Source: an uncultured Clostridia bacterium (GTDB lineage: Bacteria > Bacillota > Clostridia > TANB77 > CAG-508). From it: a DNA stretch of 64,000 nucleotides. A program made the translations under genes and the position numbers. Location of the stretch: contig CAKOUO010000001.1 of assembly GCA_934120645.1 (NCBI GenBank), positions 1 through 64,000 of the forward strand, read 5' to 3'. The stretch's first letter is position 1. Each line of letters starts with the position of its first letter. Positions 8,815 to 18,127 of this stretch are shown one piece after another. The notes under the pieces are model-generated. The model saw nothing but the letters and a program-made list of their open reading frames with translations. It did no database searches and had not been told where the DNA came from.

Positions 8815-9459
8815 ATGTTAACTTATATTTTAATGGCAGTAGTTGCGTATTTAATAGGAAGTGTGAATTTTTCAGTAATTATTAGTAAAAAAATGGCAGG
8901 GTTTGATGTTAGAGAAAAAGGTAGTGGTAATGCTGGAAGTACCAATGTTTTAAGAACTGTTGGTAAAAAGGCTGCAGCATTAACTTTAGTTTGTGATATT
9001 TTGAAGGGTGTTGTGTCAATTTTGATAGCAATTGCAATAGGTAATATTGTAAAAGATATGAATAAAGAATTGTTATTACAAATAGCTGGAATTGCAGTTG
9101 TAATTGGGCATACTTTTCCAATTTTTTTCGGATTTAAGGGTGGTAAAGGTGTTGCAACATCTTTAGGTGTTTTGCTTATGAGTAATTGGCAAATAGGTTT
9201 AATTTGTTTAGTTTTTGCATTAGTATTAATGATATTAACAAAAATGGTTTCTTTAGGATCTTGTGGAGCTGCTGTGTTGTTTCCAGTTTTAACATTATTT
9301 ATTAATGAACATTATACAGTTTTAACAGAAGGAAAAAATGGCAAAGTATATTTTATTTATAGTGTAATATTAGCAATTATTGTTTTATATAATCATAGAA
9401 GTAATATAAAAAGAATATTAAACGGAACAGAAAATAAATTAAGTTTTAGCAAAAAATAA
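8815..9459 (+). CDS. plsY: Acyl-phosphate:glycerol-3-phosphate acyltransferase PlsY
   Basis: A 214-residue, five-helix membrane enzyme that moves an acyl group from acyl-phosphate to sn-glycerol-3-phosphate, the first step of phosphatidic acid synthesis in most Gram-positive bacteria. Family loops are clear: GSGNAGSTNVLRTVG (about 36-50), GHTFPIFFGFKGGKGVATSLG (about 98-118) and the late NHRSNIKR segment. The start ATG at 8815 has a GGGAGG site. gpsA, which makes its substrate, follows 22 bases later, forming a glycerophospholipid pair. Confidence 0.96.
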   Translation: MLTYILMAVVAYLIGSVNFSVIISKKMAGFDVREKGSGNAGSTNVLRTVGKKAAALTLVCDILKGVVSILIAIAIGNIVKDMNKELLLQIAGIAVVIGHTFPIFFGFKGGKGVATSLGVLLMSNWQIGLICLVFALVLMILTKMVSLGSCGAAVLFPVLTLFINEHYTVLTEGKNGKVYFIYSVILAIIVLYNHRSNIKRILNGTENKLSFSKK

Positions 9460-9481
9460 TTTTACAAAGGAGTAATAAAAA

Positions 9482-10465
9482 ATGAAAAATATTGCAATTA
9501 TAGGTAGTGGAAGTTGGGGAGTTGCATTAGCAGTACATTTGGCAAGTGTAGGAAATAATGTAAAAATATGGTCATTCGCAGAAGAAGAAAAGGATTTAAT
9601 AAATAATGAAAGAAAATGTAAATTTTTACCGGACTTGAAGTTGTCTGAAAATATATATTGTTCAACTAGCTTTGAAGAAGTTATAAAAGATGCAGAATTT
9701 ATTTTACATGTAACACCTTCAAAATTTACTAGAGATATATTTAAACAATATAAACAATATGTTGGAAATAAACCAGTTATTATATGTTCAAAGGGATTCG
9801 AAAAAGAATCTTTAAAAACACTTGATGAGGTTATGCTAGATGAGATGCCAGAATTAAAAGTAGGTGTTTTGTCAGGTCCTAGTCATGCAGAAGAAGTTTC
9901 TATTGCTATCCCAACAGCTTTAGTTATAGCATCAAAACATGATGATGTATTAAAATTAGTTCAAGAGACTTTTATGTCAGAAAAAATGAGAATTTATACA
10001 AGTAATGATGTAAAAGGAGTTGAACTAGGAGGAGCACTAAAAAATATCATAGCTTTTTGTGCTGGTGTTGCTGCTGGAATTGGATTAGGAGATAATACTT
10101 TTGCAGCGTTAATAACTAGAGGATTAAAAGAAATTACAAGACTAGGAGTTGAACTAGGGGGAGAAAAAGAAACATTTTATGGCTTAAGTGGACTAGGAGA
10201 TTTAATAGTAACATGTCTTAGTGAACATAGTAGAAATAGAAAAGCAGGAAAACTAATAGGTCAAGGAAAAACATTAGAAGAAACAAAAAAAGAAGTTGGA
10301 ATGGTAATTGAAAGTATTGATAATATAGAAGTAGCATATGAACTTGGAAAAATACATAATGTGGAAATGCCAATAGTAAACACAGTTTATGATGTACTAT
10401 ACAATAAGTTGAATTCACAAGAAGCAGTAAAAAATTTAATGACAAGAGATAAAAAAATGGAATAA
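9482..10465 (+). CDS. gpsA: NAD(P)-dependent glycerol-3-phosphate dehydrogenase
   Basis: 327 residues. N-terminal Rossmann motif IGSGSWGVALA (about 6-16), CSKGFE (about 101-106), LSGPSHAEEV (about 136-145), and the helical C-terminal domain with the catalytic Lys in GALKNIIAF, then GDNTFAALITRGL and GLGDLIVTCLSEHSRN. It reduces dihydroxyacetone phosphate to glycerol-3-phosphate, the substrate of the preceding plsY. Ribosome binding site AAAGGAG. Confidence 0.97.
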   Translation: MKNIAIIGSGSWGVALAVHLASVGNNVKIWSFAEEEKDLINNERKCKFLPDLKLSENIYCSTSFEEVIKDAEFILHVTPSKFTRDIFKQYKQYVGNKPVIICSKGFEKESLKTLDEVMLDEMPELKVGVLSGPSHAEEVSIAIPTALVIASKHDDVLKLVQETFMSEKMRIYTSNDVKGVELGGALKNIIAFCAGVAAGIGLGDNTFAALITRGLKEITRLGVELGGEKETFYGLSGLGDLIVTCLSEHSRNRKAGKLIGQGKTLEETKKEVGMVIESIDNIEVAYELGKIHNVEMPIVNTVYDVLYNKLNSQEAVKNLMTRDKKME

Positions 10466-10525
10466 TATATAGATAGAAATGACATAATATTTATAGCAAT
10501 TATATAATTATAGGAGGAATATAAA

Positions 10526-11029
10526 ATGGAATTTTTTGATAAATTAGGACAAAAAGCAAGTGAAGCATATAAAGTAACAGCTGATAAAACAGGAAAATTG
10601 GCAAAAGAAGCAAAACTTAGAATGAAAATAGGAGAATTAAAATCTCAAATAAATGATATTTATAAAGAAATAGGAAAAAAAGTTTATGAAAAACATGTAA
10701 GAGAAGAAAATATTGATATTGAAAAAGAACTAGAAGAAGAATGCACAAAAATCGATGTGTTGAGTAATGAAATAGATTCTAATTTAAAACAATGTCTAGA
10801 ATTAAAAGATAAAAAACAATGTCAACAATGCTATAAAGAAATTGATAAAAATGTAAAATTTTGTCCAGAATGTGGAGCAAAACAAGAAGATGAAGTAATA
10901 GTAAATGAAGAAGAAAATCAAGAACAAGAAAATGAAAAAACAAACTTAGAAAAAACAGTAGAAGTTGAATCAAATACTAATTTAGAAGAAGATAAAATAA
11001 CTCAAGAAATAAAAAATGAAGAAGAATAG
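10526..11029 (+). CDS. Coiled-coil protein with a zinc ribbon and acidic tail
   Basis: 167 residues, unknown function. The N-terminal 90 residues form a charged amphipathic helix (GQKASEAYKVTADKTGKLAKEAKL onward in a long heptad-like run). A zinc ribbon follows at about 98-118 with two Cys pairs (CQQCYKE and CPECGAKQ). The last 45 residues are almost only Glu, Asn, Lys and Thr. There is no signal peptide. Proteins of this plan (helical N-terminus plus zinc ribbon) are common small firmicute genes of unassigned role. A terminator hairpin follows directly. Confidence 0.75.
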   Translation: MEFFDKLGQKASEAYKVTADKTGKLAKEAKLRMKIGELKSQINDIYKEIGKKVYEKHVREENIDIEKELEEECTKIDVLSNEIDSNLKQCLELKDKKQCQQCYKEIDKNVKFCPECGAKQEDEVIVNEEENQEQENEKTNLEKTVEVESNTNLEEDKITQEIKNEEE

Positions 11030-11034
11030 GAAAA

Positions 11035-11067
11035 AAGAGAAGAAATTTAAAAATTTCTTCTTTTTTA
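11035..11067 (+). terminator. Intrinsic terminator after the zinc-ribbon gene
   Basis: GAAGAAATTT pairs with AAATTTCTTC across a short A-rich loop, followed by a run of six T. The A-run on the other side may let it also serve the convergent small gene at 11071-11349. Confidence 0.75.
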
Positions 11068-11070
11068 TAT

Positions 11071-11349
11071 TTAATATGGATATCTTTCATATAAATATTT
11101 AATTAAATTATCAGCATTTTCTTCTGTAACATTAATAAAAACACCTTTATCTAATGAAACCCACATTACAATTTTGAAATCATCAAAATTATCAATATAA
11201 GTTCCTATAATTTCAGCAATTTCAATTGGATTATTATATTTATGCTCCCAATTTAATTTGTTTTCCATGTCGAAAGAAGTATTATAAAAAGAACTTAAAA
11301 AACTTTCCAAATCTTTAGAATTGTTACTAAATAAATTTACAGAAACCAT
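11071..11349 (-). CDS. Small acidic protein, unknown function
   Basis: 92 residues from the ATG at 11349, which has an AGGTG site 6 bases upstream; a GTG at 11358 in the same frame overlaps that site. The protein is acidic and mixed alpha/beta in pattern (NLFSNNSKDLESFLSSF, then IGTYIDNFDDFKIVMWVS and FINVTEENADNLIKYLYERY). It has no signal peptide and no metal-binding motif. It resembles small conserved hypothetical proteins of clostridia, but I cannot name the family. It stands alone between convergent and divergent neighbours. Confidence 0.6.
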   Translation of the reverse strand: MVSVNLFSNNSKDLESFLSSFYNTSFDMENKLNWEHKYNNPIEIAEIIGTYIDNFDDFKIVMWVSLDKGVFINVTEENADNLIKYLYERYPY

Positions 11350-11475
11350 ATATATCACCTAACATAATAAATTACTAATATTTATTATATTTTAATATTT
11401 AAAAATTATACATTAAGAATACTTTTAGAAAAAAGGTAAATACTAGGTAATAAATATGTTTTGGAGGTTGCAAAT

Positions 11476-12411
11476 TTGAAAAAAAATAAGAAAATCGTTT
11501 ATATTATACCAGTAATTTTAGTAGTAGCTGTAGCTATAGGATTTTTAATATATAAAGTACAAGGAAAAAACAATTCATCATCAGCTGATATAAAAGATAA
11601 AACATTATCTGAAGTAAAAAATTTAGAAGAAAATTTTGTTAATATTTTTAACGAATTAAATAATGTTAAATTTGAAGAGTATACTATTTACACAAGTAAA
11701 GAGAAACAACAAGAGGCAAATTCAGAAGGTGGAAATAATGCATCAGATTCTTCATCAAGTAAAGATTCGTCAGACAATGACGGAGCAGATGAAGAAACAA
11801 CAGGTGGTGGTAGTAAAGGTGAAGAAAAAAACGGGAATAGTTCAAATTCAAAAGAAAACAAAAAATATAATCTGGAAGAAAATGGAGTATTAACACAAAA
11901 TCAAGATGTTGATTGGAATAATATAAAAAAAGAAGTTGAAAATATTTACTTTAGATTATCTACAATAACATTAGATTTATATCAAGTAAATATTGATCAG
12001 CAAGATATAGTTAATTTTAATTCTGAATATGATAAGTTGACAAAAGCTGTTAAGGAGGAAAATAAAGAGGATACATTAAACGAATTATCAATATTATATG
12101 ATTATTTTCCTAAATTTGTAGAAAATTGTGCTGAAGATGATAAAGAAAAAATATTAATTAAAACAAAAGATAGCATATTTAAGGCATATAGTTTGTTAGA
12201 TAATGGAGAATGGGCAACAATAATGGAAAATGTTAATGTAGCATCTCAAGAATATACAAAATTAATTACAAATAAAAATAATAAGAATCAATATAATGTA
12301 AATAAAGCTTATATTATGGTTAATGAATTACAAAATGCAGTCAATTTAAAGGATAAAGAAATTTTTTTAATAAAATATAAGAATTTACTAGAAGAATTGA
12401 AAAAGATATGA
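11476..12411 (+). CDS. Membrane-anchored extracellular protein with Ser/Gly/Glu-rich linker
   Basis: About 311 residues, starting at TTG 11476, which is placed 8 bases after GGAGG; an upstream TTG at 11461 overlaps that site. A single membrane helix (VYIIPVILVVAVAIGFLIY) anchors the N-terminus. A low-complexity linker (NASDSSSSKDSSDNDGADEE) is followed by a helical domain with many Lys, Asn and Glu. No enzymatic motif is visible. It is probably an extracytoplasmic protein of unknown role. Its stop overlaps the extended -10 of rnpB. Confidence 0.7.
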   Translation: MKKNKKIVYIIPVILVVAVAIGFLIYKVQGKNNSSSADIKDKTLSEVKNLEENFVNIFNELNNVKFEEYTIYTSKEKQQEANSEGGNNASDSSSSKDSSDNDGADEETTGGGSKGEEKNGNSSNSKENKKYNLEENGVLTQNQDVDWNNIKKEVENIYFRLSTITLDLYQVNIDQQDIVNFNSEYDKLTKAVKEENKEDTLNELSILYDYFPKFVENCAEDDKEKILIKTKDSIFKAYSLLDNGEWATIMENVNVASQEYTKLITNKNNKNQYNVNKAYIMVNELQNAVNLKDKEIFLIKYKNLLEELKKI

Positions 12412-12417
12412 TATAAT
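12409..12417 (+). promoter_or_regulatory. Extended -10 promoter element of rnpB
   Basis: TGATATAAT matches TGnTATAAT, 9 bases before the predicted 5' end of the RNase P RNA. No good -35 is seen at 17 bases, as often with extended -10 promoters. It overlaps the TGA stop of the upstream gene. Confidence 0.55.
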
Positions 12418-12425
12418 CTTTAAAT

Positions 12426-12772
12426 AGAGTAAATTGAATAGTCGCTGGTAAATTCCGAAAGGAACTACGAGAGGAAAGTCCGGGCTCCAAAGAGCAAAGA
12501 TGCTAGATAACGTCTAGTGGGGGCAACCCTAAGGAAAGTGCAACAGAAAATAACCGCCTTAAATTTAAGGTAAGGGTGAAAAGGCGAGGTAAGAGCTCAC
12601 CGCCTTTATGGTGACATAAAGGGTCAGTGTAAACCCCATCTGGAGCAACACCTAAAAAGAAGATTAAGTCTGCTCGACACCTTCTTGATTGCGTGGCTTG
12701 AGACATATAGCAATATATGTCCTAGATAAATGACTATTTTAAAAGACAGAACCCGGCTTACAGATTTACTCT
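12426..12772 (+). ncRNA. rnpB: RNase P RNA (M1-like, bacterial)
   Basis: The universal RNase P core is clear: GAGGAAAGTCCGGGCTCC near 12471, GGGTGAAAAGGCGAGGTAAG with AGCTCACCG near 12575-12601, and ACAGAACCCGGCTTA near 12746. P1 can form between AGAGTAAAT (12426-12434) and ATTTACTCT (12764-12772), which sets the ends, and a T-run follows. The RNA is the catalytic subunit that trims tRNA 5' leaders. Its 3' end overlaps the last bases of the convergent pseudouridine synthase gene. Confidence 0.95.
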
Positions 12773-13635
12773 TTTTTTATTTTTAATTCATTTGGCAAAT
12801 CGCTAAAAAATTCTAACATACATTTTGTAATAGGATGAACAAAGCTTAACTTACAACAGTGTAAAGCTTGTCTACCAATAAAAGCTGAATAAGAACCATA
12901 TAAACTATCACCAATTAAAGGGTGACCAATTGCAGACATATGAACTCTTATTTGATGAGTTCTACCTGTTTCTAATATACATTTTACTAAAGAATAGTTT
13001 TTAAACTCTTTTAAAACTTGATAATGAGTAACAGCATGTTGACCATTTTCTGATATACATCTTTCTATGATACTATTATTTTTTCTAGCAATAGGTAGAT
13101 CAATAGTACCATTTTTTTTGTCAAAAATACCTTTGCAAAAAGCTAGATATTCTTTTTTAAAAATATTATCTTTCATTTGAGAAATTAAACACTCTTGAAT
13201 ATATTCACATTTAGCAAAAACAACTAAACCAGAAGTATTTAAATCAAGCCTATTAACAGGTCTTATTTTTTTCTTTAAACCAATTTTATCAAAATAAAAT
13301 CTAATACCATTACATAAAGAATCAGAATAATGCAAAACAGAAGGATGTATAGCAATACCAGCAGGTTTGTTAACAACTAATAACCAATCATCTTCAAAAA
13401 CTATATCTAAATCCATTTTTGTAGGAATAATATTTGAATTATCCTCTTCATAATCAAAGTTAACAGTAATAACATCACCTAATAAAGCACTATTTCTAGT
13501 ATCACAAGGAATATTATTTAAAAAAATATTCTGGTTTTTAATTAATTTGTATAACAATCTAGAAGAAATATTAAGTTCGTTTTTTAATATAAAATTTATA
13601 TTTTGCTCGTTATTTACAATATATCTTAACTCCAT
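12766..13635 (-). CDS. RluA/RluD-family 23S rRNA or tRNA pseudouridine synthase
   Basis: 289 residues. The catalytic motif VNRLDLNTSGLVVFAK with the essential Asp lies at about 127-142, preceded by VVNKPAGIAIHPS. ETGRTHQIRVHMS and GHPLIGDSLYG follow in the usual order. The N-terminal 85 residues form a small S4-like RNA-binding region. It isomerises uridine in rRNA or tRNA; which site cannot be told from sequence. It converges on rnpB and overlaps its 3' end by 7 bases. Confidence 0.93.
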   Translation of the reverse strand: MELRYIVNNEQNINFILKNELNISSRLLYKLIKNQNIFLNNIPCDTRNSALLGDVITVNFDYEEDNSNIIPTKMDLDIVFEDDWLLVVNKPAGIAIHPSVLHYSDSLCNGIRFYFDKIGLKKKIRPVNRLDLNTSGLVVFAKCEYIQECLISQMKDNIFKKEYLAFCKGIFDKKNGTIDLPIARKNNSIIERCISENGQHAVTHYQVLKEFKNYSLVKCILETGRTHQIRVHMSAIGHPLIGDSLYGSYSAFIGRQALHCCKLSFVHPITKCMLEFFSDLPNELKIKKE

Positions 13636-13756
13636 AAAAACTCCTTGAATTTTAATAAAAACATTTTAACATCTATTTTCAAAAAAAACAAATTATACTT
13701 TACATTTTTTGAAAATATGTATATAATTTCGATAGCATTAGAGAAAGGAAAAGAAG

Positions 13757-14443
13757 ATGAGAATTAGATACAAGAAATGGGCAAGACCTGAATTAGAAGC
13801 AAGTAAATTTTATATAGATAATCCAGAAGAATGGAAAGGAAAATGGAAAGAATTTTTTAAAAATCAAAATAATCCAATACATTTAGAATTAGGATGTGGA
13901 AAAGGACAATTTATATCAGAATTAGCATCAAGTAATTTAAAAATAAATTACATCGCAATAGATTTAGTAGATGCAATGTTAGGCCTAGCAAAAAGAAATG
14001 TAGAACAAGTATACAAAGAAAAAAACATAGAACCAGAAAATATAGTATTGACTAGATTTGACATAGAAAGAATACCAATGATTTTGGACAAAAAAGACAA
14101 AATAGAAAGAATATATATAAATTTTTGTAATCCATGGCCAAAAGGAAAACATAGAAAAAAACGATTAACACATACAAGACAACTTGAAAAATACAAAGAA
14201 TTTTTAATACCTGAAGGAAAAATATACTTCAAAACAGATGATGAAGATTTATTCAATTCAAGTTTAATTTATTTTGAAGAAAGCGGATTTGAAATACAAT
14301 CAAAAACATATGACCTACATAAAGAACCAATCTTTGCAAATAATATAGAAACAGAACATGAGAAAATGTTCTCAGAACAAGGTATAAAAATAAAAGCATT
14401 AATTGCAAAAATGAGCCCAAATGGTCAAAAGGGACAGGCTTAA
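13757..14443 (+). CDS. trmB: tRNA (guanine-N7-)-methyltransferase TrmB
   Basis: 228 residues. SAM-binding motif LELGCGKGQFI at about 44-54, IAIDL at about 70-74, and the signature NFCNPWPKGKHRKKRL, a variant of the usual DPWPKKRH motif (Asn for Phe-Pro-Asp at the start). It methylates G46 of tRNA. The start ATG at 13757 follows GAAAGGAAAAG. The next gene, a DUF4116 protein, starts 38 bases later. Confidence 0.94.
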   Translation: MRIRYKKWARPELEASKFYIDNPEEWKGKWKEFFKNQNNPIHLELGCGKGQFISELASSNLKINYIAIDLVDAMLGLAKRNVEQVYKEKNIEPENIVLTRFDIERIPMILDKKDKIERIYINFCNPWPKGKHRKKRLTHTRQLEKYKEFLIPEGKIYFKTDDEDLFNSSLIYFEESGFEIQSKTYDLHKEPIFANNIETEHEKMFSEQGIKIKALIAKMSPNGQKGQA

Positions 14444-14481
14444 TATGTTTCATGTTTTATGTAGAAAAAAAGGAGAAAATG

Positions 14482-15003
14482 ATGGAAGATCCAGATGTTA
14501 CAGAAATGAAGAAAAATTGTGATAATAAAGAATATGTATTAAAGGCAGTGAGTGAAAAAGGCAAACTTTTAGAGTTTGCATCTCCTGCATTTCAAGATGA
14601 TGAAATAGTAGTAAAAGTTGCACTAGAACAAGATGGTGAGGCAATGGAGTTTGTAAGTGACAGATTAAGGGATAATAAAGATTTAGTTTTACTTGCTATA
14701 AATAATGCTCCATGGACTGCTTGTTATGCTTCTGAAAGATTAAAAGCTGATAAAGATGTTATTATGGCTAGTGTAAAAACTTATGGGCAGACTTTATATT
14801 ATGCTAGTGAAGAATTAAGAGATGATAGGGAAGTTGTAAAAGCAGCTATAGAAAATAAAGGATTAATTATTAAATTTGCAAGTTTGAGATTGCGTAATGA
14901 TAGAGAATTAGCTGAGATAGCTGTAAAACAAGATAAAAGAGCATATCACTTTTTAAGTCAAGAATTAAAAAATGATGATGAAATAAAAAAATTATTAGCA
15001 TGA
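14482..15003 (+). CDS. DUF4116 repeat protein
   Basis: About 173 residues made of helical repeats of roughly 25-30 residues. Each has a pattern like hydrophobic-EFAS or YAS-x(2)-L-[RK]-x-D-x-[ED]-[LIV] (EFASPAFQDDEIV, FVSDRLRDNKDLV, YASERLKADKDVI, YASEELRDDREVV, FASLRLRNDRELA). This is the DUF4116 leucine-rich-like helical repeat, presumed to mediate protein binding. ATG 14482 is preferred over 14452 because AAGGAG sits 6 bases before it. Function unknown. Confidence 0.8.
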   Translation: MEDPDVTEMKKNCDNKEYVLKAVSEKGKLLEFASPAFQDDEIVVKVALEQDGEAMEFVSDRLRDNKDLVLLAINNAPWTACYASERLKADKDVIMASVKTYGQTLYYASEELRDDREVVKAAIENKGLIIKFASLRLRNDRELAEIAVKQDKRAYHFLSQELKNDDEIKKLLA

Positions 15004-15066
15004 TTTAAAAACCAAAGATATGGAGAAAATAAATATATACAAATGTTTAAAGGGAGGAATTTTAAA

Positions 15067-16212
15067 ATGTTAAAAAGAGTAGCAATATTAGCAAATGGAG
15101 GAGATGTAGCTGGATTTAATGCTGTTATAAGAGGAATTGTAAAAACAGCTGAAAATAGTGGTGTAGAGTGTTATGGATTTATAGATGGATATAATGGTTT
15201 ATTAAAAAATGATTATGTTAGATTAAGTACTGCAGAAGATGGCAATGCAGAAGGAATTTTACCAAAAGGAGGATCAATAATAGGTTCTTCAACAAATGCA
15301 AATGTATTTAACTATAAAGTTGTAGATGAAAACGGAAATATTGAATATAAAGATTTATCAGATGTTTGCGTAAAAAATATAAAAGATGACGAATTTGATT
15401 GTATTTTTACATTAGGAGGAGATGGAACACAAAAATCAGCAAGAGATTTTGCAACAAAAGGAGTAAATGTAATAGGAGTTCCAAAAACTATAGATAATGA
15501 TGTAGCTTGTACTGAAATTACATTTGGATACAATACAGCAGTATCTGTTGCTATGGAAGCAATAGATAGACTTCATACAACAGGAGAAACACATCATAGA
15601 ATTATGGTATTAGAAGTAATGGGAAGATATGCAGGATGGATAGCACTAGAATCAGCAATAGCTGGTGGAGCAGATGTGGCATTAATACCAGAAATTCCTT
15701 ATGATATAAATAGAGTTGCAGAAAAAGTAAAAAATAGACAAAAAAGAGGAAAAAACTTTAGTGTTGTTGTTGTTGCAGAAGGTGCAAAACCAAAAGATGG
15801 AGAAATAACAGTACAAAATACAAGAGATAATGGAAAAGGTGTTGACAATACAAAACTTGGTGGAGTAGGAGAAAAAGTTGCAAAACAATTACAAGAATTA
15901 ACAGGCTTAGAAGCAAGAAATACTACTTTAGGATATATGCAAAGAGGAGGAACACCAACAGCTTTTGATAGAGTTTTATCAACTAAATATGGTACTGCTG
16001 CAATGAGAATGGCTATTGAAGGAAAATTTGGAAATTTAGTTGTTATAAAAAATGGTAAGATAGATTATGCTTCTTTGGAAGATGTTGTTGGTCAAAATAA
16101 GCAAATTGGAGCTGTATCTGGTAATACGACAGAAAGTAATCAAAGAAAAGTTACAATGGATGATGATTTGGTTAAAACAGCAAGAAGTGTAGGAATTAAT
16201 TTAGGAGATTAA
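15067..16212 (+). CDS. pfkA: 6-phosphofructokinase (group III type)
   Basis: 381 residues from ATG 15067, with GGGAGG upstream; ATG 15043 is weaker. Motifs: GGDGTQKSA near residue 117, PKTIDND near 140, GYNTA, MEAIDRLHTT, EVMGRYAGWIA, and YMQRGGTPTAFDR near the C-terminus. The Gly in GGDG with Lys in PKTIDND is the mixed pattern of group III enzymes. Gly at the first place favours ATP over pyrophosphate, but this is not decisive. It phosphorylates fructose-6-phosphate in glycolysis. A strong terminator follows. Confidence 0.92.
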   Translation: MLKRVAILANGGDVAGFNAVIRGIVKTAENSGVECYGFIDGYNGLLKNDYVRLSTAEDGNAEGILPKGGSIIGSSTNANVFNYKVVDENGNIEYKDLSDVCVKNIKDDEFDCIFTLGGDGTQKSARDFATKGVNVIGVPKTIDNDVACTEITFGYNTAVSVAMEAIDRLHTTGETHHRIMVLEVMGRYAGWIALESAIAGGADVALIPEIPYDINRVAEKVKNRQKRGKNFSVVVVAEGAKPKDGEITVQNTRDNGKGVDNTKLGGVGEKVAKQLQELTGLEARNTTLGYMQRGGTPTAFDRVLSTKYGTAAMRMAIEGKFGNLVVIKNGKIDYASLEDVVGQNKQIGAVSGNTTESNQRKVTMDDDLVKTARSVGINLGD

Positions 16213-16221
16213 AAATATAAA

Positions 16222-16273
16222 GAATAAGTAAGCCTAATAGTATTATAAACTATTAAATGCTTACTTATTTTTG
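16222..16273 (+). terminator. Intrinsic terminator after pfkA
   Basis: AATAAGTAAGC pairs with GCTTACTTATT across about 25 bases, which hold a small inner hairpin (AATAGT/ACTATT). T-rich sequence follows. Confidence 0.75.
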
Positions 16274-16360
16274 TACTGATTTTATTACAACTACTTGAAA
16301 AAAAGGCAAAAACATAGTAAAATAGATAAGTAAAAAAAGAAAAAAGAAGGAAAGATAAAC

Positions 16361-16918
16361 ATGTATTTAATTGTAGGATTAGGCAATCCAGAAAACGAAT
16401 ATTCAAACACAAGACATAATATGGGATTTGACACAATAAACGAAATTGCCCAAAAAAACAATATAGAAGTAAATAAAAATAAATTTAAAGGATTATATGG
16501 AACAGGAATTATAGAAAAACAAAAAGTAATATTATTAAAACCACAAACATACATGAATTTAAGTGGAGAATCAATTAGAGAAATATCAAATTTTTACAAC
16601 ATAACTCCAAAAGAAACAATAATAATATATGACGACATAGATATAGAAAAAGGAAATATAAAAATAAGAAAAAAAGGTGGTCCAGGATCACATAATGGAA
16701 TGAAATCTGTTATAGAAAACTTAAAAACAACAGAATTTGGAAGAATAAGAGTAGGAATAGGACAACCAGAGTTTAAAAGTGATATGATAAATTATGTGAT
16801 TGGAAAAGTACCAGAAGAAGAACAAAAAATATTACAACAAGGAGTTAAAAAGGCAGCAGAAGCAATAGAAGAAATAATAAAAAATGGAATAGATATAGCA
16901 ATGAATAAATTTAATTAA
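16361..16918 (+). CDS. pth: Peptidyl-tRNA hydrolase
   Basis: 185 residues. GLGNPENEYSNTRHNMGF holds the catalytic His (about H20) and substrate-binding Asn. PQTYMNLSGE (about 65-74), the catalytic Asp region YDDIDIEKG (about 91-99), GGPGSHNGMKS and FGRIRVGIGQP all match. It frees tRNA from peptidyl-tRNA that drops off the ribosome. Start ATG 16361 with GAAGGAAAG. It is followed 14 bases later by the RNase E/G gene. Confidence 0.96.
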   Translation: MYLIVGLGNPENEYSNTRHNMGFDTINEIAQKNNIEVNKNKFKGLYGTGIIEKQKVILLKPQTYMNLSGESIREISNFYNITPKETIIIYDDIDIEKGNIKIRKKGGPGSHNGMKSVIENLKTTEFGRIRVGIGQPEFKSDMINYVIGKVPEEEQKILQQGVKKAAEAIEEIIKNGIDIAMNKFN

Positions 16919-16932
16919 AGAGAGGAAATGGC

Positions 16933-18117
16933 ATGTTAGAATTATTAATAGACAAAGACGAAAATAAAAAACAAATTGCATTATTAGAAAATGGAAATTT
17001 AGTAGAGTACTATATTGATGACGAAAAAGATATTAGAAAAGAAGGAAACATCTATGTAGGAGTAATAAAAGATGTAATAAAAGGAATGCAAGCAGCATTT
17101 GTTGATATAGGAACAGAAAAGAATAGCTTTATACATTTAAAAGACCTATTACCAAAAGTGGATGAAACAAAAGAAAAAATAGATGAAAATATGCAAATAA
17201 GTGATGTAGTAAAACAAAATCAAAAGGTTCTAGTACAAGTAAAAAAAGATAGTAATAATCAAAAAGGGGCAAGAGTATCAACACATATAAATTTACCAAG
17301 TAAATATATAGTATTAATGCCAAATACAAATATTATTACAGCATCACAAAAAATAGAAGATGATAAAGAACAAAAAAGATTAATAAAATTAGTGAAAGAA
17401 AATATATCAGAAGGAAATGGAGCTGTTATAAGAACATCAGCAATAGGAAAAAATCAAGAGATTATAGACGATATAAAAAACATAGAAAATAAATGGATAA
17501 AAATAACAGAAGAATATAAAAAAAGTAAAACAAATAAGCCACAAATAATATATAAAGCAGAAAACATAATAGAAAAAATGATATTAGATTTGCCAGAAAA
17601 TGAATTAGAAAAAGTATTAACAAATAATAAAGAGGAATATAACAAACTTTTAAAATTTAAAAAAGAAAATAGTTATATGAATTCAATAAAAATAGAATTA
17701 AAACAAAATGAAAAAATATCTGACCATTATGATATCGAAAAAAATATTGAAAAAATAAGTAATAGAAAAATATGGTTAAAATGCGGAGGCTTTATAACAA
17801 TAGATAAAACAGAAGCATTGACAGCAATAGATGTAAATACAGGTAAATATACAGGAACAAAAAATGCACAACAAACTGTTTATAAAGTAAACGAAGAAGC
17901 AACAGTAGAAATTGCAAAACAAATAAGACTAAGAGATATTGGTGGAATTATAATAATTGATTATATAGATATGCAAGATGAAAAAAATAAACAAAAAATT
18001 CAACAATTATTATTAGAAAACTTGAAAAAAGATAGAGCAAAAACACAAGTAGAAGGATTTACAAAATTAGATTTAATGGAAATGACAAGAAAACATATAT
18101 GTAGTCATAAAGAATAA
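16933..18117 (+). CDS. rng: RNase E/G family ribonuclease
   Basis: 394 residues. An N-terminal S1 domain (GNIYVGVIKDVIKGMQAAFVDIG at about 37-59) and an RNase H-like catalytic region with both Asp motifs: TAIDVNTGK at about 297-305 and IIIDYIDMQD at about 339-348. The protein ends soon after MEMTRKHICSHKE, so the Zn-link CPxC and small C-terminal domain of E. coli RNase G are absent; short clostridial forms often end here. Role: 5'-end-dependent RNA processing and decay. Ribosome binding site AGAGAGG. Confidence 0.9.
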   Translation: MLELLIDKDENKKQIALLENGNLVEYYIDDEKDIRKEGNIYVGVIKDVIKGMQAAFVDIGTEKNSFIHLKDLLPKVDETKEKIDENMQISDVVKQNQKVLVQVKKDSNNQKGARVSTHINLPSKYIVLMPNTNIITASQKIEDDKEQKRLIKLVKENISEGNGAVIRTSAIGKNQEIIDDIKNIENKWIKITEEYKKSKTNKPQIIYKAENIIEKMILDLPENELEKVLTNNKEEYNKLLKFKKENSYMNSIKIELKQNEKISDHYDIEKNIEKISNRKIWLKCGGFITIDKTEALTAIDVNTGKYTGTKNAQQTVYKVNEEATVEIAKQIRLRDIGGIIIIDYIDMQDEKNKQKIQQLLLENLKKDRAKTQVEGFTKLDLMEMTRKHICSHKE

Positions 18118-18127
18118 GGAGTAAAAA

